64,000 nucleotides of DNA from Sediminibacterium sp. (GCA_030054095.1 JASGCO010000002.1:62001-126000); one strand, 5' to 3'; counted from the stretch's first letter, positions 55,251 to 64,000 are shown. Numbers and translations are program-made. Notes: generated by a model from the letters alone, not told the origin.

Positions 55251-57923
55251 TCAGGGCTTTCCTTTTTTTGCTTCATTCTCCGCCCCATCATCGTTCGGGC
55301 GTTTTGCATAATTGAGGTACCCGGAACATTTTCCACAATAAAAATTCCGGAACGTTTCATAATCAAAAGCCTGAAAACTGACATTACAGGGGCCTACAAA
55401 CATGGGACACCATGCCTCTTTTCCGATGATATCATATACTTCGGCCAAAAATGCGTAATAGTCCGTATCATGCGTCTCTTCATAATTTCTGTAAAGTGTC
55501 TTCGCCAATATTTTTAATCCCTCGGGGTTATTTTTCCGGTCACGGAATTCCGGTCCGAGCAATTGCACTACCCAATCGGCCATCGAATGGTACAAATAAA
55601 ACGCGCCTAGTTTATTCAGATCTTCGGTAGAAAGTTGTTGCTTATCAAAATAAGACTTTATTCCTAAGAGTGCATTCCAGCAAACAGGCTGCTCCTTTTC
55701 CGGCAATTCATTTATGGGTAATCGTGCCAGAGCAAACCAGAAATTCAATCCTATCTTATCCGCTAATACTTTCTGTTCATTCGTTTCAGCAAACAACTTC
55801 AACTCTGCCACGTAGGCATCCTTGCGGTCATCGCTGATACTCACTCCCATATCCTTGCCATAACGTTGTATCAGGTTCAGCATGTTATAATTCACAAAAA
55901 ACGAACGGGCCTCATTATTATAAAGCGTAACCAACTCCTCATAAATTTCACGGGCCCAGTCCTTATTATTTTCCTGAATGCCTGATAACTGTATTTTGTA
56001 CTTAAGACGGTCTTCGTTGTATTCATTGTATTGTCTGGCATTTCCAATTTCGAATTTTGCAAAAAACCGCGGCTTAATAACTCCGGATGTAATTTTATTA
56101 TAAGCTACCTCCATAAAAAAGGTGAGCGAATCTAATAAGATTAACAGACTATCCCGCTTCTCTTTCGACTGCATAGAACCTATTGTCAGCTTTAGTTTTT
56201 GGGTCTTGCCGGCCAGATACGATTCAATATTCCGGTCTGATATTACCTCTTTGGCATGTACCCTTACTTTTGCTATTCTTTGCGGGGCAAGAAATTTTTC
56301 TATTTTTTTCTGCAACAAGGTGTCGGTCAGTGCCTGCTTAATCTGATCATCCGGCTTACTTTTAAACAGTTCCAATTCTCTGTTCTTCTCAATCTGCTTC
56401 CGGAACAACGTCCAGTTTTCTTCCGAAGAAATAATCCGGTGAACCTTATTTTTTTGTGCGGAACAAATAACAGCAGCCAGATTATCCGCTCGCTTCTTTT
56501 GTAAAACATGATTCAGATCCGCGTTGCCTTCCACCGAAGAAAAAGCCTTAATCTCAATAGTATCCGCGGTAAACTTTTCACTCATGACAGAATCCATAAT
56601 AGGTTTCACATCCGCCATCTTAAATTCCGTCTTATTCTTTTGAAATGGCACCATAAACTCAATGCTCCTGAAATCGCTCTCTACCTCTGATTGATTAGAC
56701 AACGTATCGTGGTAAAACGGTAATTCATAAAACTTTTCCAGTGTATCGCCACAAACCGATGAAAAATGCATGATCTTGCAAACACGGCGTTTTTGGATTA
56801 TAGCCAGATTCACTTCAAAATAAGATGCCTGATCTTTAGGAATTTTACCGAGTTTCAGCATGTACTTTTTCACTTTGCCGGCATGTATCTTTTGCTGAAT
56901 TAATTTCCGCTTTTTTCCGCCAGGCTTAAACCCTTTTAATGCTTTCCGTTTGTAAACAGGTTTTAACAGTTTGCCATTAAAAATACATTGTCCGTTACGT
57001 CGCGAAGGCATTGTATAGTACTCCGGATTACCACAATCGAAAGGATCATAATCCACTATCTCAGCCGCAAATCCGTCCCGTCTGCGTTTTAATAAATCCA
57101 GAACCGGTTGCGGGTCGTAGGACACCAGATAAATAGCATTGCCCTTGTACTCAATATGCGTCTGACCAAACCGGAAACTCCTATCCGCCTTAAAACAACG
57201 TTCACACTTCGAGGAATCTTTAAATGAGCGGAGTTTATACGCATGTCTTTTGCCATGTGGCGTATGCGCTACACTCTCGAAACTTTTAATAACCGGCGGT
57301 GAGATCATCCCAGCGTAATCAAAAAACCGTTTGTTTTCTACAAACTCATACTTAAACAATACTCTGGCAAATTTCTGAACGGCATAAATCCTCCCGGTTT
57401 TAACATCGGGCCATATAGCTACACCAGTTATGTTATAATCAGGAGTAATAATGTTTTTATAATGACCGGGAGAGTTTACCCATGCTGTAACAAAATCCTG
57501 AGCGGTTTCCGCATAAGTTGTATTGGTATAAACTTTGTTTTTTTTATCTTTTATCGGAACATTAACCGAGGTATATGCCACATTTTCACCTACCAGATAA
57601 TTAACAGCGCCAAAAAAATCAGCTCGTTTTTGCGGTGTTTCCGTCTTGGGATATTCCCGTTCGATGTGACTCAACTCGCCTTTTTTACACAGATAATCCG
57701 CGTGAAATTTAGCCGCAACAAATAATATAGAATCACTATACAAGGGCTTTAGCTGATGTTGTAAGCGCACTTCATCAATTTTCACTTTGATAAGATGCTC
57801 GAGATATTTTTGATTAAATGAATGAACAGATAATTTATCATCCGGGTTCTGAGCAACACCAAAAAGTATGCTGATCCAAAAAAATCCAATAGTAAAAAAG
57901 ACTTTTAAATAACGTAAAACCAT
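55251..57923 (-). CDS. CAP (SCP/PR-1) domain protein fused to OmpA-like domain and Cys-rich tail
   Basis: 890-residue exported protein. Seen in order: a signal peptide (to about 24, FGVAQ), a CAP domain (about 35-200) with GENVAYTSV and AWVNSPGHYKNI, then a Cys-containing middle. Next comes an OmpA-like peptidoglycan-binding fold (about 440-520; IKAFSSVEGNADLN...KKRADNLAAVI), followed by a long helical region. The end is Cys-rich (WCPMFVGPC, CGKCSGY). The frame extends to a TTG at 57932 on the promoter, so ATG 57923 (MVLRYLKVFFTIGFF) is chosen. A cell-wall-tethered CAP protein is the reasonable reading; what the CAP domain does is unknown. Confidence 0.8.
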   Translation of the reverse strand: MVLRYLKVFFTIGFFWISILFGVAQNPDDKLSVHSFNQKYLEHLIKVKIDEVRLQHQLKPLYSDSILFVAAKFHADYLCKKGELSHIEREYPKTETPQKRADFFGAVNYLVGENVAYTSVNVPIKDKKNKVYTNTTYAETAQDFVTAWVNSPGHYKNIITPDYNITGVAIWPDVKTGRIYAVQKFARVLFKYEFVENKRFFDYAGMISPPVIKSFESVAHTPHGKRHAYKLRSFKDSSKCERCFKADRSFRFGQTHIEYKGNAIYLVSYDPQPVLDLLKRRRDGFAAEIVDYDPFDCGNPEYYTMPSRRNGQCIFNGKLLKPVYKRKALKGFKPGGKKRKLIQQKIHAGKVKKYMLKLGKIPKDQASYFEVNLAIIQKRRVCKIMHFSSVCGDTLEKFYELPFYHDTLSNQSEVESDFRSIEFMVPFQKNKTEFKMADVKPIMDSVMSEKFTADTIEIKAFSSVEGNADLNHVLQKKRADNLAAVICSAQKNKVHRIISSEENWTLFRKQIEKNRELELFKSKPDDQIKQALTDTLLQKKIEKFLAPQRIAKVRVHAKEVISDRNIESYLAGKTQKLKLTIGSMQSKEKRDSLLILLDSLTFFMEVAYNKITSGVIKPRFFAKFEIGNARQYNEYNEDRLKYKIQLSGIQENNKDWAREIYEELVTLYNNEARSFFVNYNMLNLIQRYGKDMGVSISDDRKDAYVAELKLFAETNEQKVLADKIGLNFWFALARLPINELPEKEQPVCWNALLGIKSYFDKQQLSTEDLNKLGAFYLYHSMADWVVQLLGPEFRDRKNNPEGLKILAKTLYRNYEETHDTDYYAFLAEVYDIIGKEAWCPMFVGPCNVSFQAFDYETFRNFYCGKCSGYLNYAKRPNDDGAENEAKKGKP

Positions 57924-57929
57924 ACACTT

Positions 57930-57937
57930 CAAAGATA
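57930..57937 (-). promoter_or_regulatory. -7 promoter element of the CAP-OmpA gene
   Basis: TATCTTTG on the minus strand fits TAnnTTTG, with only six bases between it and the ATG, so the mRNA would be nearly leaderless. Confidence 0.5.
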
Positions 57938-58046
57938 AAACATTTGCAGGTCTGAGAGACCGCTCATGCTAATATGCTCTCGCTTTCACCTATTTTAACA
58001 GGTTACTTTTCCTGTATTCGATAATAAACTAAAAAACAAAAACTTT

Positions 58047-59630
58047 ATGAAATCATTTAATTCGTTCTTAGCGACAAGTCTCTCTGTCGTTCTCCTGTCC
58101 TGTGGTGTCAACCGGAGAGATGCAGGAAATAAAGAAGCGTTGATGCAGGATGCTATAACACTTCCCACTGACCTTCCCCCTTCTTCTGCCGAAAACACGG
58201 AAACCTTCTCAAAAACAACTGAACAAACCTTTCACAACACACGCGTTCATCCGTATTCAACGTTTGGTTTAGATGTGGACAATGCTTCTTACAGCATCAT
58301 GCGACGGATGTTACTTCAGGGAACGCTCCCTCCCACTGAATCTGTTCGTATCGAAGAATGGGTCAATTATTTTTCCTACAAATACCCTCAGCCAAACCCG
58401 CCTGATCCCTTTAGCGTAAACACGGAACTATCGGACTGCCCCTGGAATCCTGACCATAAACTCTTTCACATAGGTTTAAAAGGCAAAGAAATTCCTGCTG
58501 CGGACAAAAAACCATCGCACCTTGTATTTCTTATTGATGTCAGCGGCTCTATGAACGACAGGGATAAACTCCCGCTTTTAAAAAAGGCATTTGAATTACT
58601 CCTCCCCCAACTAAACCCCTCTGATAAAGTGTCTATGGTTGTGTACGCAGGAGCCGCTGGCCTTATACTTGATGCGGAAGACGGAGACAATACCGCTGCC
58701 ATTACCGAAGCCATTAATAATCTTCAGGCCGGAGGTTCAACCGCTGGGGGAGAAGGTATTGAACTGGCTTACCGGCTGGCAGAACGGCACTTTATTAAAA
58801 ATGGGAATAACCGTGTGATATTAGCAACAGATGGCGATTTTAACGTGGGTGTTTCCAGCGAACAAGAACTGGAAACACTGATCATTTCCAAAAAGGAAAA
58901 AGGAATTTATCTGACTGTACTCGGGTTTGGAAGCGGCAACATTAAAGACAACAAGATGGAATTACTGGCCGATAAAGGCAACGGCAATTACTACTACATA
59001 GATAACATGACGGAAGCGCGTAAGGTACTATTTGATCAATTTGGCGGCACCTTTCATACCATTGCTAAAGATATAAAGTTCCAGATTGAATTTAATCCAC
59101 ATTTTGTAAAGGAATACCGTTTAATCGGATACGATAATCGCGTTTTAAATGCGGAAGACTTTAACAATGACAAAAAAGATGCGGGGGAAATGGGATCGGG
59201 ACATACCGTTACCGCGCTTTATGAGATTGTACCAGCTGCCAGTACTAAACAAAACACCAATACCGATCTGCCAAAATACACATCAGATGTAAAAGGAGAA
59301 AGTAACATTCTGGAATTAGCCACGGTTAAACTACGCTACAAAGATCCCGGCCGGAAAGACACGCTCTCGAAACTTATCAACCATCCGGTAATTGCCAGCT
59401 ACCTGCCGCCCAACCAATGCAGTCGTAACTTTAAGCTCAGCGCCGCTGTATGCCAGTTTGGTCTGCTTATGTCAAACAGCCAGTTTAAGGCACAATCTAA
59501 CTTCAAAACTGTTCTTGATTTGTTATCACAGATAAGAGAAGAAGATGAAGAAGGTTATGTATCTGAATTCTATCAACTGGTAAAAACCGCGGAATTACTT
59601 CAGCGGAATGCAGATAAAAACAAACCCTGA
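58047..59630 (+). CDS. YfbK-type von Willebrand factor A lipoprotein
   Basis: 527-residue predicted lipoprotein: signal with lipobox LLSCG (Cys at about residue 19). A YfbK-type N-terminal domain (about 65-120, VHPYSTFGLDVDNASYS) follows. The vWA domain (about 140-330) carries the MIDAS motif DVSGSMNDRDKL and a second acidic site in ATDGDFNVG. A C-terminal conserved domain (about 360-510) completes the family architecture. vWA domains bind proteins through a metal ion. The role of YfbK-like proteins is not established. Confidence 0.88.
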   Translation: MKSFNSFLATSLSVVLLSCGVNRRDAGNKEALMQDAITLPTDLPPSSAENTETFSKTTEQTFHNTRVHPYSTFGLDVDNASYSIMRRMLLQGTLPPTESVRIEEWVNYFSYKYPQPNPPDPFSVNTELSDCPWNPDHKLFHIGLKGKEIPAADKKPSHLVFLIDVSGSMNDRDKLPLLKKAFELLLPQLNPSDKVSMVVYAGAAGLILDAEDGDNTAAITEAINNLQAGGSTAGGEGIELAYRLAERHFIKNGNNRVILATDGDFNVGVSSEQELETLIISKKEKGIYLTVLGFGSGNIKDNKMELLADKGNGNYYYIDNMTEARKVLFDQFGGTFHTIAKDIKFQIEFNPHFVKEYRLIGYDNRVLNAEDFNNDKKDAGEMGSGHTVTALYEIVPAASTKQNTNTDLPKYTSDVKGESNILELATVKLRYKDPGRKDTLSKLINHPVIASYLPPNQCSRNFKLSAAVCQFGLLMSNSQFKAQSNFKTVLDLLSQIREEDEEGYVSEFYQLVKTAELLQRNADKNKP

Positions 59631-59643
59631 CAAACAAAACAGA

Positions 59644-59680
59644 AAAGATCTGACTACAGCTAAAAGGTGGTCAGATCTTT
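59644..59680. terminator. Terminator between vWA and GH25-like genes
   Basis: Inverted repeat AAAGATCTGAC / GTCAGATCTTT (11 bp) with a 15-base loop, between convergent genes. Confidence 0.7.
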
Positions 59681-59734
59681 AATCTGACGGTGTGCAGAAA
59701 TTATATTGAATTGCAGAAACTAAAAACCAACGCT

Positions 59735-60472
59735 TTACTTCCTCCAAAAGACTTCCAGTGCTGCGCTGTCACCATGAAATACATTCACACCAATATCATT
59801 TCGTGTACCGGGTACATTATACTTACACGCGCCTGTTTCCTTGCAATTAACAGCAGAACTGAACAGCCAAACACTTACACCAGACCACACCTGTTTTTCC
59901 ATAGGCAATAATTTAGGTACATATAGCACATACCAAAGCGGGCATTTTGCAAACACCGAATTTGAATCGTACTTAGCGCTGATCTCCTGAAACATCCTAC
60001 TATCTATACTTAGCCATGGATAACGTCCGGTTTTTTTGTAAACGTACTTAATAAACTGTTCCGCTAACTCAATCCGCATAGATACACCCGCTCCTGCACG
60101 TTCAATAACCAAAGCCATAGGAGCCTTGCTCTTGCCAACCTGCTTCAGGTACGTTTCTGCCTGCTTACTAACATCCTCATTTGTTCCAACATGATACGAG
60201 CCAAAATTCAGTTTATGCTTATGGCACCATTCCTTGCGTTCTTTAAACGATTCATCCGCCTTTATTCCGCAACTTGCCGCATGTATCAATCCAAATAATC
60301 GCTTATCGTGCTGTAAGGAATCGAAATGCAGTCTCGAAGATTGGTTAGCACTGATAATAACCGGAAACTGATCGTTATTCCAGGGCTCAAAACTGAACGC
60401 GTCAATTTGTGCGCTTGCAAAACAAGACATCAAAAAAAAAGCGATAAGATTTAAAAATTGTCTGTTTATCAT
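59735..60472 (-). CDS. GH25-like secreted protein with degenerate active site
   Basis: 245 residues with a signal peptide (MINRQFLNLIAFFLMSCFASAQ region, cut near 22). The rest follows the glycoside hydrolase 25 (lysozyme) pattern: FGLIHAASCGIKADESF, then GSYHVGTNEDVSKQAETYL and KAPMALVIERAG. The usual acidic pair is not clean: the strand normally reading LDxE is LVIE, and an N-terminal catalytic Asp is not evident. It may bind muropeptides or have lost activity. The frame to TTG 60478 lies on the promoter, so ATG 60472 is the start. Confidence 0.65.
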   Translation of the reverse strand: MINRQFLNLIAFFLMSCFASAQIDAFSFEPWNNDQFPVIISANQSSRLHFDSLQHDKRLFGLIHAASCGIKADESFKERKEWCHKHKLNFGSYHVGTNEDVSKQAETYLKQVGKSKAPMALVIERAGAGVSMRIELAEQFIKYVYKKTGRYPWLSIDSRMFQEISAKYDSNSVFAKCPLWYVLYVPKLLPMEKQVWSGVSVWLFSSAVNCKETGACKYNVPGTRNDIGVNVFHGDSAALEVFWRK

Positions 60473-60475
60473 ATT

Positions 60476-60483
60476 CAAATTTA
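60476..60483 (-). promoter_or_regulatory. -7 element overlapping a leaderless start
   Basis: TAAATTTG on the minus strand fits TAnnTTTG, with three bases between it and the GH25-like ATG. Transcription would begin at or next to the start codon. Confidence 0.5.
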
Positions 60484-60677
60484 TAGATTCTTAATCATTC
60501 CCGTAATATACCTTCCGGACAGTTACCACTTACTTTCTCTGTTAAAAATTCAGCCTGATCTTTACTACTAATTTAAACTTATGACATAAAACAGTATCAA
60601 TTCAAAGCATTGTATATTCCAGTTTTAAGCGTTACAAAAGTATTTTACACTTATCCCCTAATTACATATTGTTTAAT

Positions 60678-60708
60678 TTGTCCGACTAAAGTGAAGCCCT
60701 TATCTTTA
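60678..60708 (+). promoter_or_regulatory. Promoter of thiL
   Basis: TTG (60678-60680), 20 bases, then TATCTTTA (60701-60708): one mismatch in the -7 box with an ideal spacing. Only four bases separate it from the ATG, again nearly leaderless. No TPP riboswitch is seen. Confidence 0.55.
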
Positions 60709-60712
60709 CCGT

Positions 60713-61753
60713 ATGGATTTCGATAACTCATCACGCACAGATCTGGCCAGTTTAGGAGAATTTGGTTTGATAAACCATTTATCACAACATTTTGAAATCA
60801 CCCAAAGCAGTACGATTAAAGGCGCGGGCGATGACGCCGCTGTGATTGACAATGGCGCTCTTCAAACGGTTGTTTCTACCGATATGCTTTTGGAAGGTGT
60901 ACATTTCGATTTGAGTTACGTACCTCTGAAACACCTTGGCTACAAATCGGTAATGGTGAACCTGAGTGATATTTGTGCTATGAATGCTACGCCACGCCAG
61001 ATTGTAGTTGGTCTGGGATTAAGTAATCGCTTTGGCTTAGAGGCTATTGAAGAGCTTTATCAGGGAATGTTACTGGCTTGTAAAAAATACGGGGTGGATC
61101 TGGTTGGAGGCGATACTGCCAGCAGTCGCAGCGGTCTCGTTATTTCTATTACCGCAATAGGCTCAGCAAAAAAAGAAGATATTGTTTACCGCTCCGGTGC
61201 CAAAGAAGGCGATCTGCTTTGTGTAAGCGGCGATTTAGGTGGCGCTTATATGGGATTGCAAATTCTGGAACGTGAAAAAGCGGTTTTTAAAGAAAATCCT
61301 AACTTACAGCCAGACCTGGAAGGTAAAGACTATATTCTTGAACGTCAGTTAAAACCGGAAGCGCGTAAAGATATTGTAGAGTTGTTCAAAAAACTTGACC
61401 TTACTCCAAATGCCATGATTGACATTAGTGACGGACTTGCTTCTGAAATTATTCACATTTGCGAGCAGTCACAGGTTGGTGTGGATTTGTATGAAGAGAA
61501 AATACCAATTGATCCCTTAACTTACGATACCGCACGGGAATTTAACCTTGATCCAACCGTATGTGCACTTAACGGGGGAGAAGATTACGAACTCCTGTTT
61601 ACTATTCCCCTATCTGCGCACGATAAGATAAAAAATCTTCCCGACTTCAGTATTATAGGGCATATTACACCTGCTTCGAAAGGCCGGAATCTGATCACAA
61701 AATCAGGAACCGTTCATCCGTTAAAAGCACAAGGCTGGAACCATCTGAACTAA
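60713..61753 (+). CDS. thiL: Thiamine-monophosphate kinase
   Basis: ATP-dependent phosphorylation of thiamine monophosphate to the active cofactor thiamine diphosphate. The 346-residue protein starts with GEFGLINHLSQHF and has GAGDDAAVID, STDMLLEGVHFD, VGGDTASSRSGLVIS, DISDGLASEI and LNGGEDYELLFT, all ThiL landmarks. Monocistronic, with its own promoter. Confidence 0.96.
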   Translation: MDFDNSSRTDLASLGEFGLINHLSQHFEITQSSTIKGAGDDAAVIDNGALQTVVSTDMLLEGVHFDLSYVPLKHLGYKSVMVNLSDICAMNATPRQIVVGLGLSNRFGLEAIEELYQGMLLACKKYGVDLVGGDTASSRSGLVISITAIGSAKKEDIVYRSGAKEGDLLCVSGDLGGAYMGLQILEREKAVFKENPNLQPDLEGKDYILERQLKPEARKDIVELFKKLDLTPNAMIDISDGLASEIIHICEQSQVGVDLYEEKIPIDPLTYDTAREFNLDPTVCALNGGEDYELLFTIPLSAHDKIKNLPDFSIIGHITPASKGRNLITKSGTVHPLKAQGWNHLN

Positions 61754-61948
61754 TCGTTTTACGCTTATAGCCCTTTTACTTACCCATTCGTATTGTTTAC
61801 TCAATGCGAAAAAATTACCTCGTTGTGCCAGTCGGCTTAATAAGCGATTACCATCACTCCGTAAAACGTCAGAATTTTATTTATTGTTCGTTTTAAGTTT
61901 GTAACAGAATTTAAAATCGAAATGAACACTTCACAAAATACACCCCTT
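61754..61948. other. Gap between thiL and the adhesin gene
   Basis: 195 bases with a -7 element (61894) near the right end. No supported terminator or ORF is seen. Confidence 0.45.
61894..61901 (+). promoter_or_regulatory. -7 promoter element of the adhesin gene
   Basis: TAAGTTTG fits TAnnTTTG. An ATG at 61922 is 20 bases downstream and the preferred ATG at 61949 is 47 bases downstream. Confidence 0.45.
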
Positions 61949-64000
61949 ATGAAATCACTTCTTAACCCATGGATGTGTTTACTGTTTGTAGTAAGCATCC
62001 TGTTTCCAAAACATGGATATGCCTGCCACGGGCAACCACTACAAAATTTTAATCTCATTGTAGGCGCTACCGGCGTTACCATTAATGCCAACTCCGATCC
62101 TGCTACCTGTGGCTGCGGTCCTTACTGGATGCAGGCACAACTATCATGCTCGCCTGTATTTAATAATGCTCCGCTTCCGGCATGCCTTGTAAATACATTA
62201 GCTTTCTGGAATCAGGCTGGCATCAATCAATATATTAGTTTTCCATATTTCAATTCCCTGTTAAATGTGCCTAATTACAATCAAGCTGCTAACTGGCCCG
62301 ATAATTGCGCAGCAGAGGCCTATCATCCTATAAATATTCCATTTGCCAATCTTTGTCCGGGTAAAGTGTACTATATCCGCGTGCGTGAAATGGTTACCAA
62401 TCCACCATGGGGTGGTGGCCCTGGTACACCATTTCCTTCTTTTGGTGCCTGGACCACTGTGCAATCATTTACTGTTCCCGGGACTCCCGTAAGCGCAACC
62501 GGATCTTTAACCATGAATCTGACGGCTGCACCGCAAAACATTTTCTGCGGTGGTGGCACCCAGTTAACCGCCAATCTTACAGGTTCCTGCTCAACCTGTC
62601 GCGAGAACTTTCCTTCGTGCGAGGCAACAGCCACTGTCATTCCAACTTATAGCTGGGCAGCTTCTAATCCGGTTTTCCCCGGCGCCGTAGCCACCGCAAC
62701 AACACTTACCAATACCATTAATGTGCCTTCTTTAACCGCCTCTACGTCTTTCTCTGTGTGGCTAATTAACACCATTAATAACGGGTCAACCACAACTGTT
62801 TTTGCTCCTCCTGCATGTATTTATACCTATAGTTATGTTACAGCACCCGTTAACAGTGTCTACAATCAGGTTATGAATGTTTGCTTTCCTACTGGCTCCT
62901 GCTGTCCCATTTTTCAGCCCGGAACAACCAATGTTAATGTATTTCTAAATATACCAGTGGCCAACATCAACAGTACGCCTAACACCTGTATGAGCAGCCC
63001 GAACTTTACATTTACCGATGGAGCTTTTACACCTGGTTTAAATTACACCTGGAATTTTGGCGATGGCAATAATGGCGCAGGGCACCCTGCTGCGCATACC
63101 TATACGGCTCCAGGAATATACACTGTAACTCTTACCAAATCGGGAGGCGCGGCCTGTGTACCAGCCATTCAATCATTAACAGTACAAGTGTATCCCATGC
63201 CCTCGAGTACCCTTACCGTTAACTCTCCTGTTTGCGTAGGCGGTACCATTAGTTTCACCAACACCGTTACAAGTACTGATACGTATAGTTGGTCCGGTCC
63301 CAACGGTTTTTCCTCCACGCTTCAGAGCCCTGTTATTACCAACGCTACACCAGCTATGGCTGGAACTTACAGCTGTGTCGTTTCCAACTCTTTTGGTTGC
63401 AGTAGCAGCAGCAGCATTTCTGTAAGCATCTATCAGGCTACCGTACAAGCCAGTAGCAATAGCCCCATTTGTCAGGGCAGCGCACTTCAACTATCGGTTA
63501 CACCAGGAGGAGGGAATTACGTCTGGTCGGGGTCTGGTAATTTTTCTTCTGGTCAGCAGCTTCCGGTTATCCAGAATGCAAACGCTCCTAACTCTGGTAT
63601 TTACACTGTTAATGCCATTCTGCCAGGCAACTGCATAGCGACAAGTACTACCGCTGTGGTAATTAATACAACGGCGGTGAGCGCCTCTAATAATGGTCCT
63701 ATTTGTTCAAATGGCAACTTACAATTAAGTGCTTCCGGAATAGGAACATTTGTATGGTATGGCCCTAATGGTTTTACGTCTAATCAGCAGAATCCGGTTT
63801 TGAACAGTCCGGGTCCGCAAGCAAGCGGCATTTATACGGTTGTAATTACAAGCCCTCAGGGTTGTACCTTATCCGCCACTACAAATGCAACGGTAAAAGC
63901 CCCTAAACAATTATATCCTAAAGCTACTTCAGAAATCTGTGAAGGCGGAACCATTTATTTAGAAGCGCTTGAGGGTGATGCCGTAAGCTATTTATGGACT
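61949..64000 (+). CDS. Large secreted PKD/Ig-like adhesin, 3' truncated by window edge
   Basis: 684 visible residues with no stop before the right edge. A signal peptide (MKSLLNPWMCLLFVVSILFP..., cut after HGYA near 25) follows the ATG at 61949; an ATG at 61922 adds nine polar residues and is less likely. A Cys-rich N-terminal domain (about 26-345) has many CxC and CxxC patterns. A PKD domain (about 350-420) carries WNFGDGNNGAGHPAAHTYT. At least three Ig-like repeats follow, each built like YSWSGPNGFSS...MAGTYSCVVSN. This is the build of T9SS-exported surface proteins, whose sorting domain would be at the unseen C-terminus. Adhesion is inferred. Confidence 0.85.
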   Translation, partial: MKSLLNPWMCLLFVVSILFPKHGYACHGQPLQNFNLIVGATGVTINANSDPATCGCGPYWMQAQLSCSPVFNNAPLPACLVNTLAFWNQAGINQYISFPYFNSLLNVPNYNQAANWPDNCAAEAYHPINIPFANLCPGKVYYIRVREMVTNPPWGGGPGTPFPSFGAWTTVQSFTVPGTPVSATGSLTMNLTAAPQNIFCGGGTQLTANLTGSCSTCRENFPSCEATATVIPTYSWAASNPVFPGAVATATTLTNTINVPSLTASTSFSVWLINTINNGSTTTVFAPPACIYTYSYVTAPVNSVYNQVMNVCFPTGSCCPIFQPGTTNVNVFLNIPVANINSTPNTCMSSPNFTFTDGAFTPGLNYTWNFGDGNNGAGHPAAHTYTAPGIYTVTLTKSGGAACVPAIQSLTVQVYPMPSSTLTVNSPVCVGGTISFTNTVTSTDTYSWSGPNGFSSTLQSPVITNATPAMAGTYSCVVSNSFGCSSSSSISVSIYQATVQASSNSPICQGSALQLSVTPGGGNYVWSGSGNFSSGQQLPVIQNANAPNSGIYTVNAILPGNCIATSTTAVVINTTAVSASNNGPICSNGNLQLSASGIGTFVWYGPNGFTSNQQNPVLNSPGPQASGIYTVVITSPQGCTLSATTNATVKAPKQLYPKATSEICEGGTIYLEALEGDAVSYLWT

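Noticed and set aside
60479-60712. TPP riboswitch upstream of thiL
   Set aside because: No CUGAGA-type core or matching stems, and the promoter lies against the ATG.
63176-63490. 104-codon minus-strand frame in the adhesin
   Set aside because: Shadow of the Ser/Thr-rich Ig repeats on the opposite strand.
1-64000. Mobile elements, CRISPR arrays, tRNA or rRNA genes
   Set aside because: No transposase, integrase, phased spacer-repeat pattern, or cloverleaf-like sequence was found on reading both strands.

Overview
The window looks like a chromosomal segment of a Bacteroidota bacterium. The evidence is sprA (the type IX secretion system translocon) in the order maeB-ruvA-sprA-gcvH, secreted proteins with T9SS-like C-terminal domains, a MraY with the long insertion familiar from this phylum, two Skp/OmpH genes behind bamA, and many upstream regions carrying the Bacteroidota -7 promoter element TAnnTTTG. 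Base composition looks even and moderately AT-rich (not computed). I see no insertion sequence, phage gene, tRNA, rRNA or CRISPR array. Coding density is high and no gene-free stretch exceeds 300 bases.

Layout. 1-3,894 (+): an O-acetylation pair (MBOAT acyltransferase cut by the window edge, plus an AlgX/AlgJ-like SGNH protein) and a secreted repeat protein. 3,951-19,993 (-): a complete division and cell-wall (dcw) cluster in transcription order mraZ, rsmH, ftsL-like, ftsI, murE, mraY, murD, a stand-alone MurD C-terminal-domain paralogue, ftsW, murG, murC, ftsQ, ftsA, ftsZ. It is preceded by four perfectly phased 10-bp repeats that match the known form of MraZ operators. 20,252-27,637: a PlsC-type acyltransferase, a DsbD-type disulfide reductase with a separate DsbD-alpha-like protein, a wecB-like UDP-GlcNAc 2-epimerase, radC, an MFS transporter and gcvH. 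27,702-39,022 (-): sprA, ruvA, a malic enzyme-phosphotransacetylase fusion, and nadK. 39,166-43,731 (+): uppS, bamA and two Skp/OmpH chaperones, an envelope-assembly operon.

43,840-50,083: a MerR regulator with a CarH-like cobalamin domain, ribBA, a CoA-type Nudix hydrolase, a secreted unknown, a 63-residue membrane protein and a WG-repeat protein; the last two are fired from back-to-back promoters. 50,187-55,201 (+): a tight operon of serC, serA, a DUF1015 gene, a GNAT/FemAB-like gene and a polysaccharide-deacetylase-like gene. 55,251-61,753: a CAP-OmpA fusion, a YfbK-type von Willebrand A lipoprotein, a degenerate GH25-like protein and thiL. 61,949-64,000 (+): the first 684 residues of a large secreted PKD/Ig-like adhesin that runs off the right edge.

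Working together: the dcw cluster makes lipid II with meso-diaminopimelate and builds the divisome. uppS supplies the lipid carrier, bamA and skp assemble outer-membrane proteins, and SprA exports T9SS cargo, of which the 2,524 gene and the right-edge adhesin are likely examples. The strongest candidate for something undescribed is the MurD C-terminal-domain paralogue at 11,470-11,940. It lies between murD and ftsW, keeps the fold motifs of a Mur ligase C-terminal domain, and has arginine where both active-site lysines would be.
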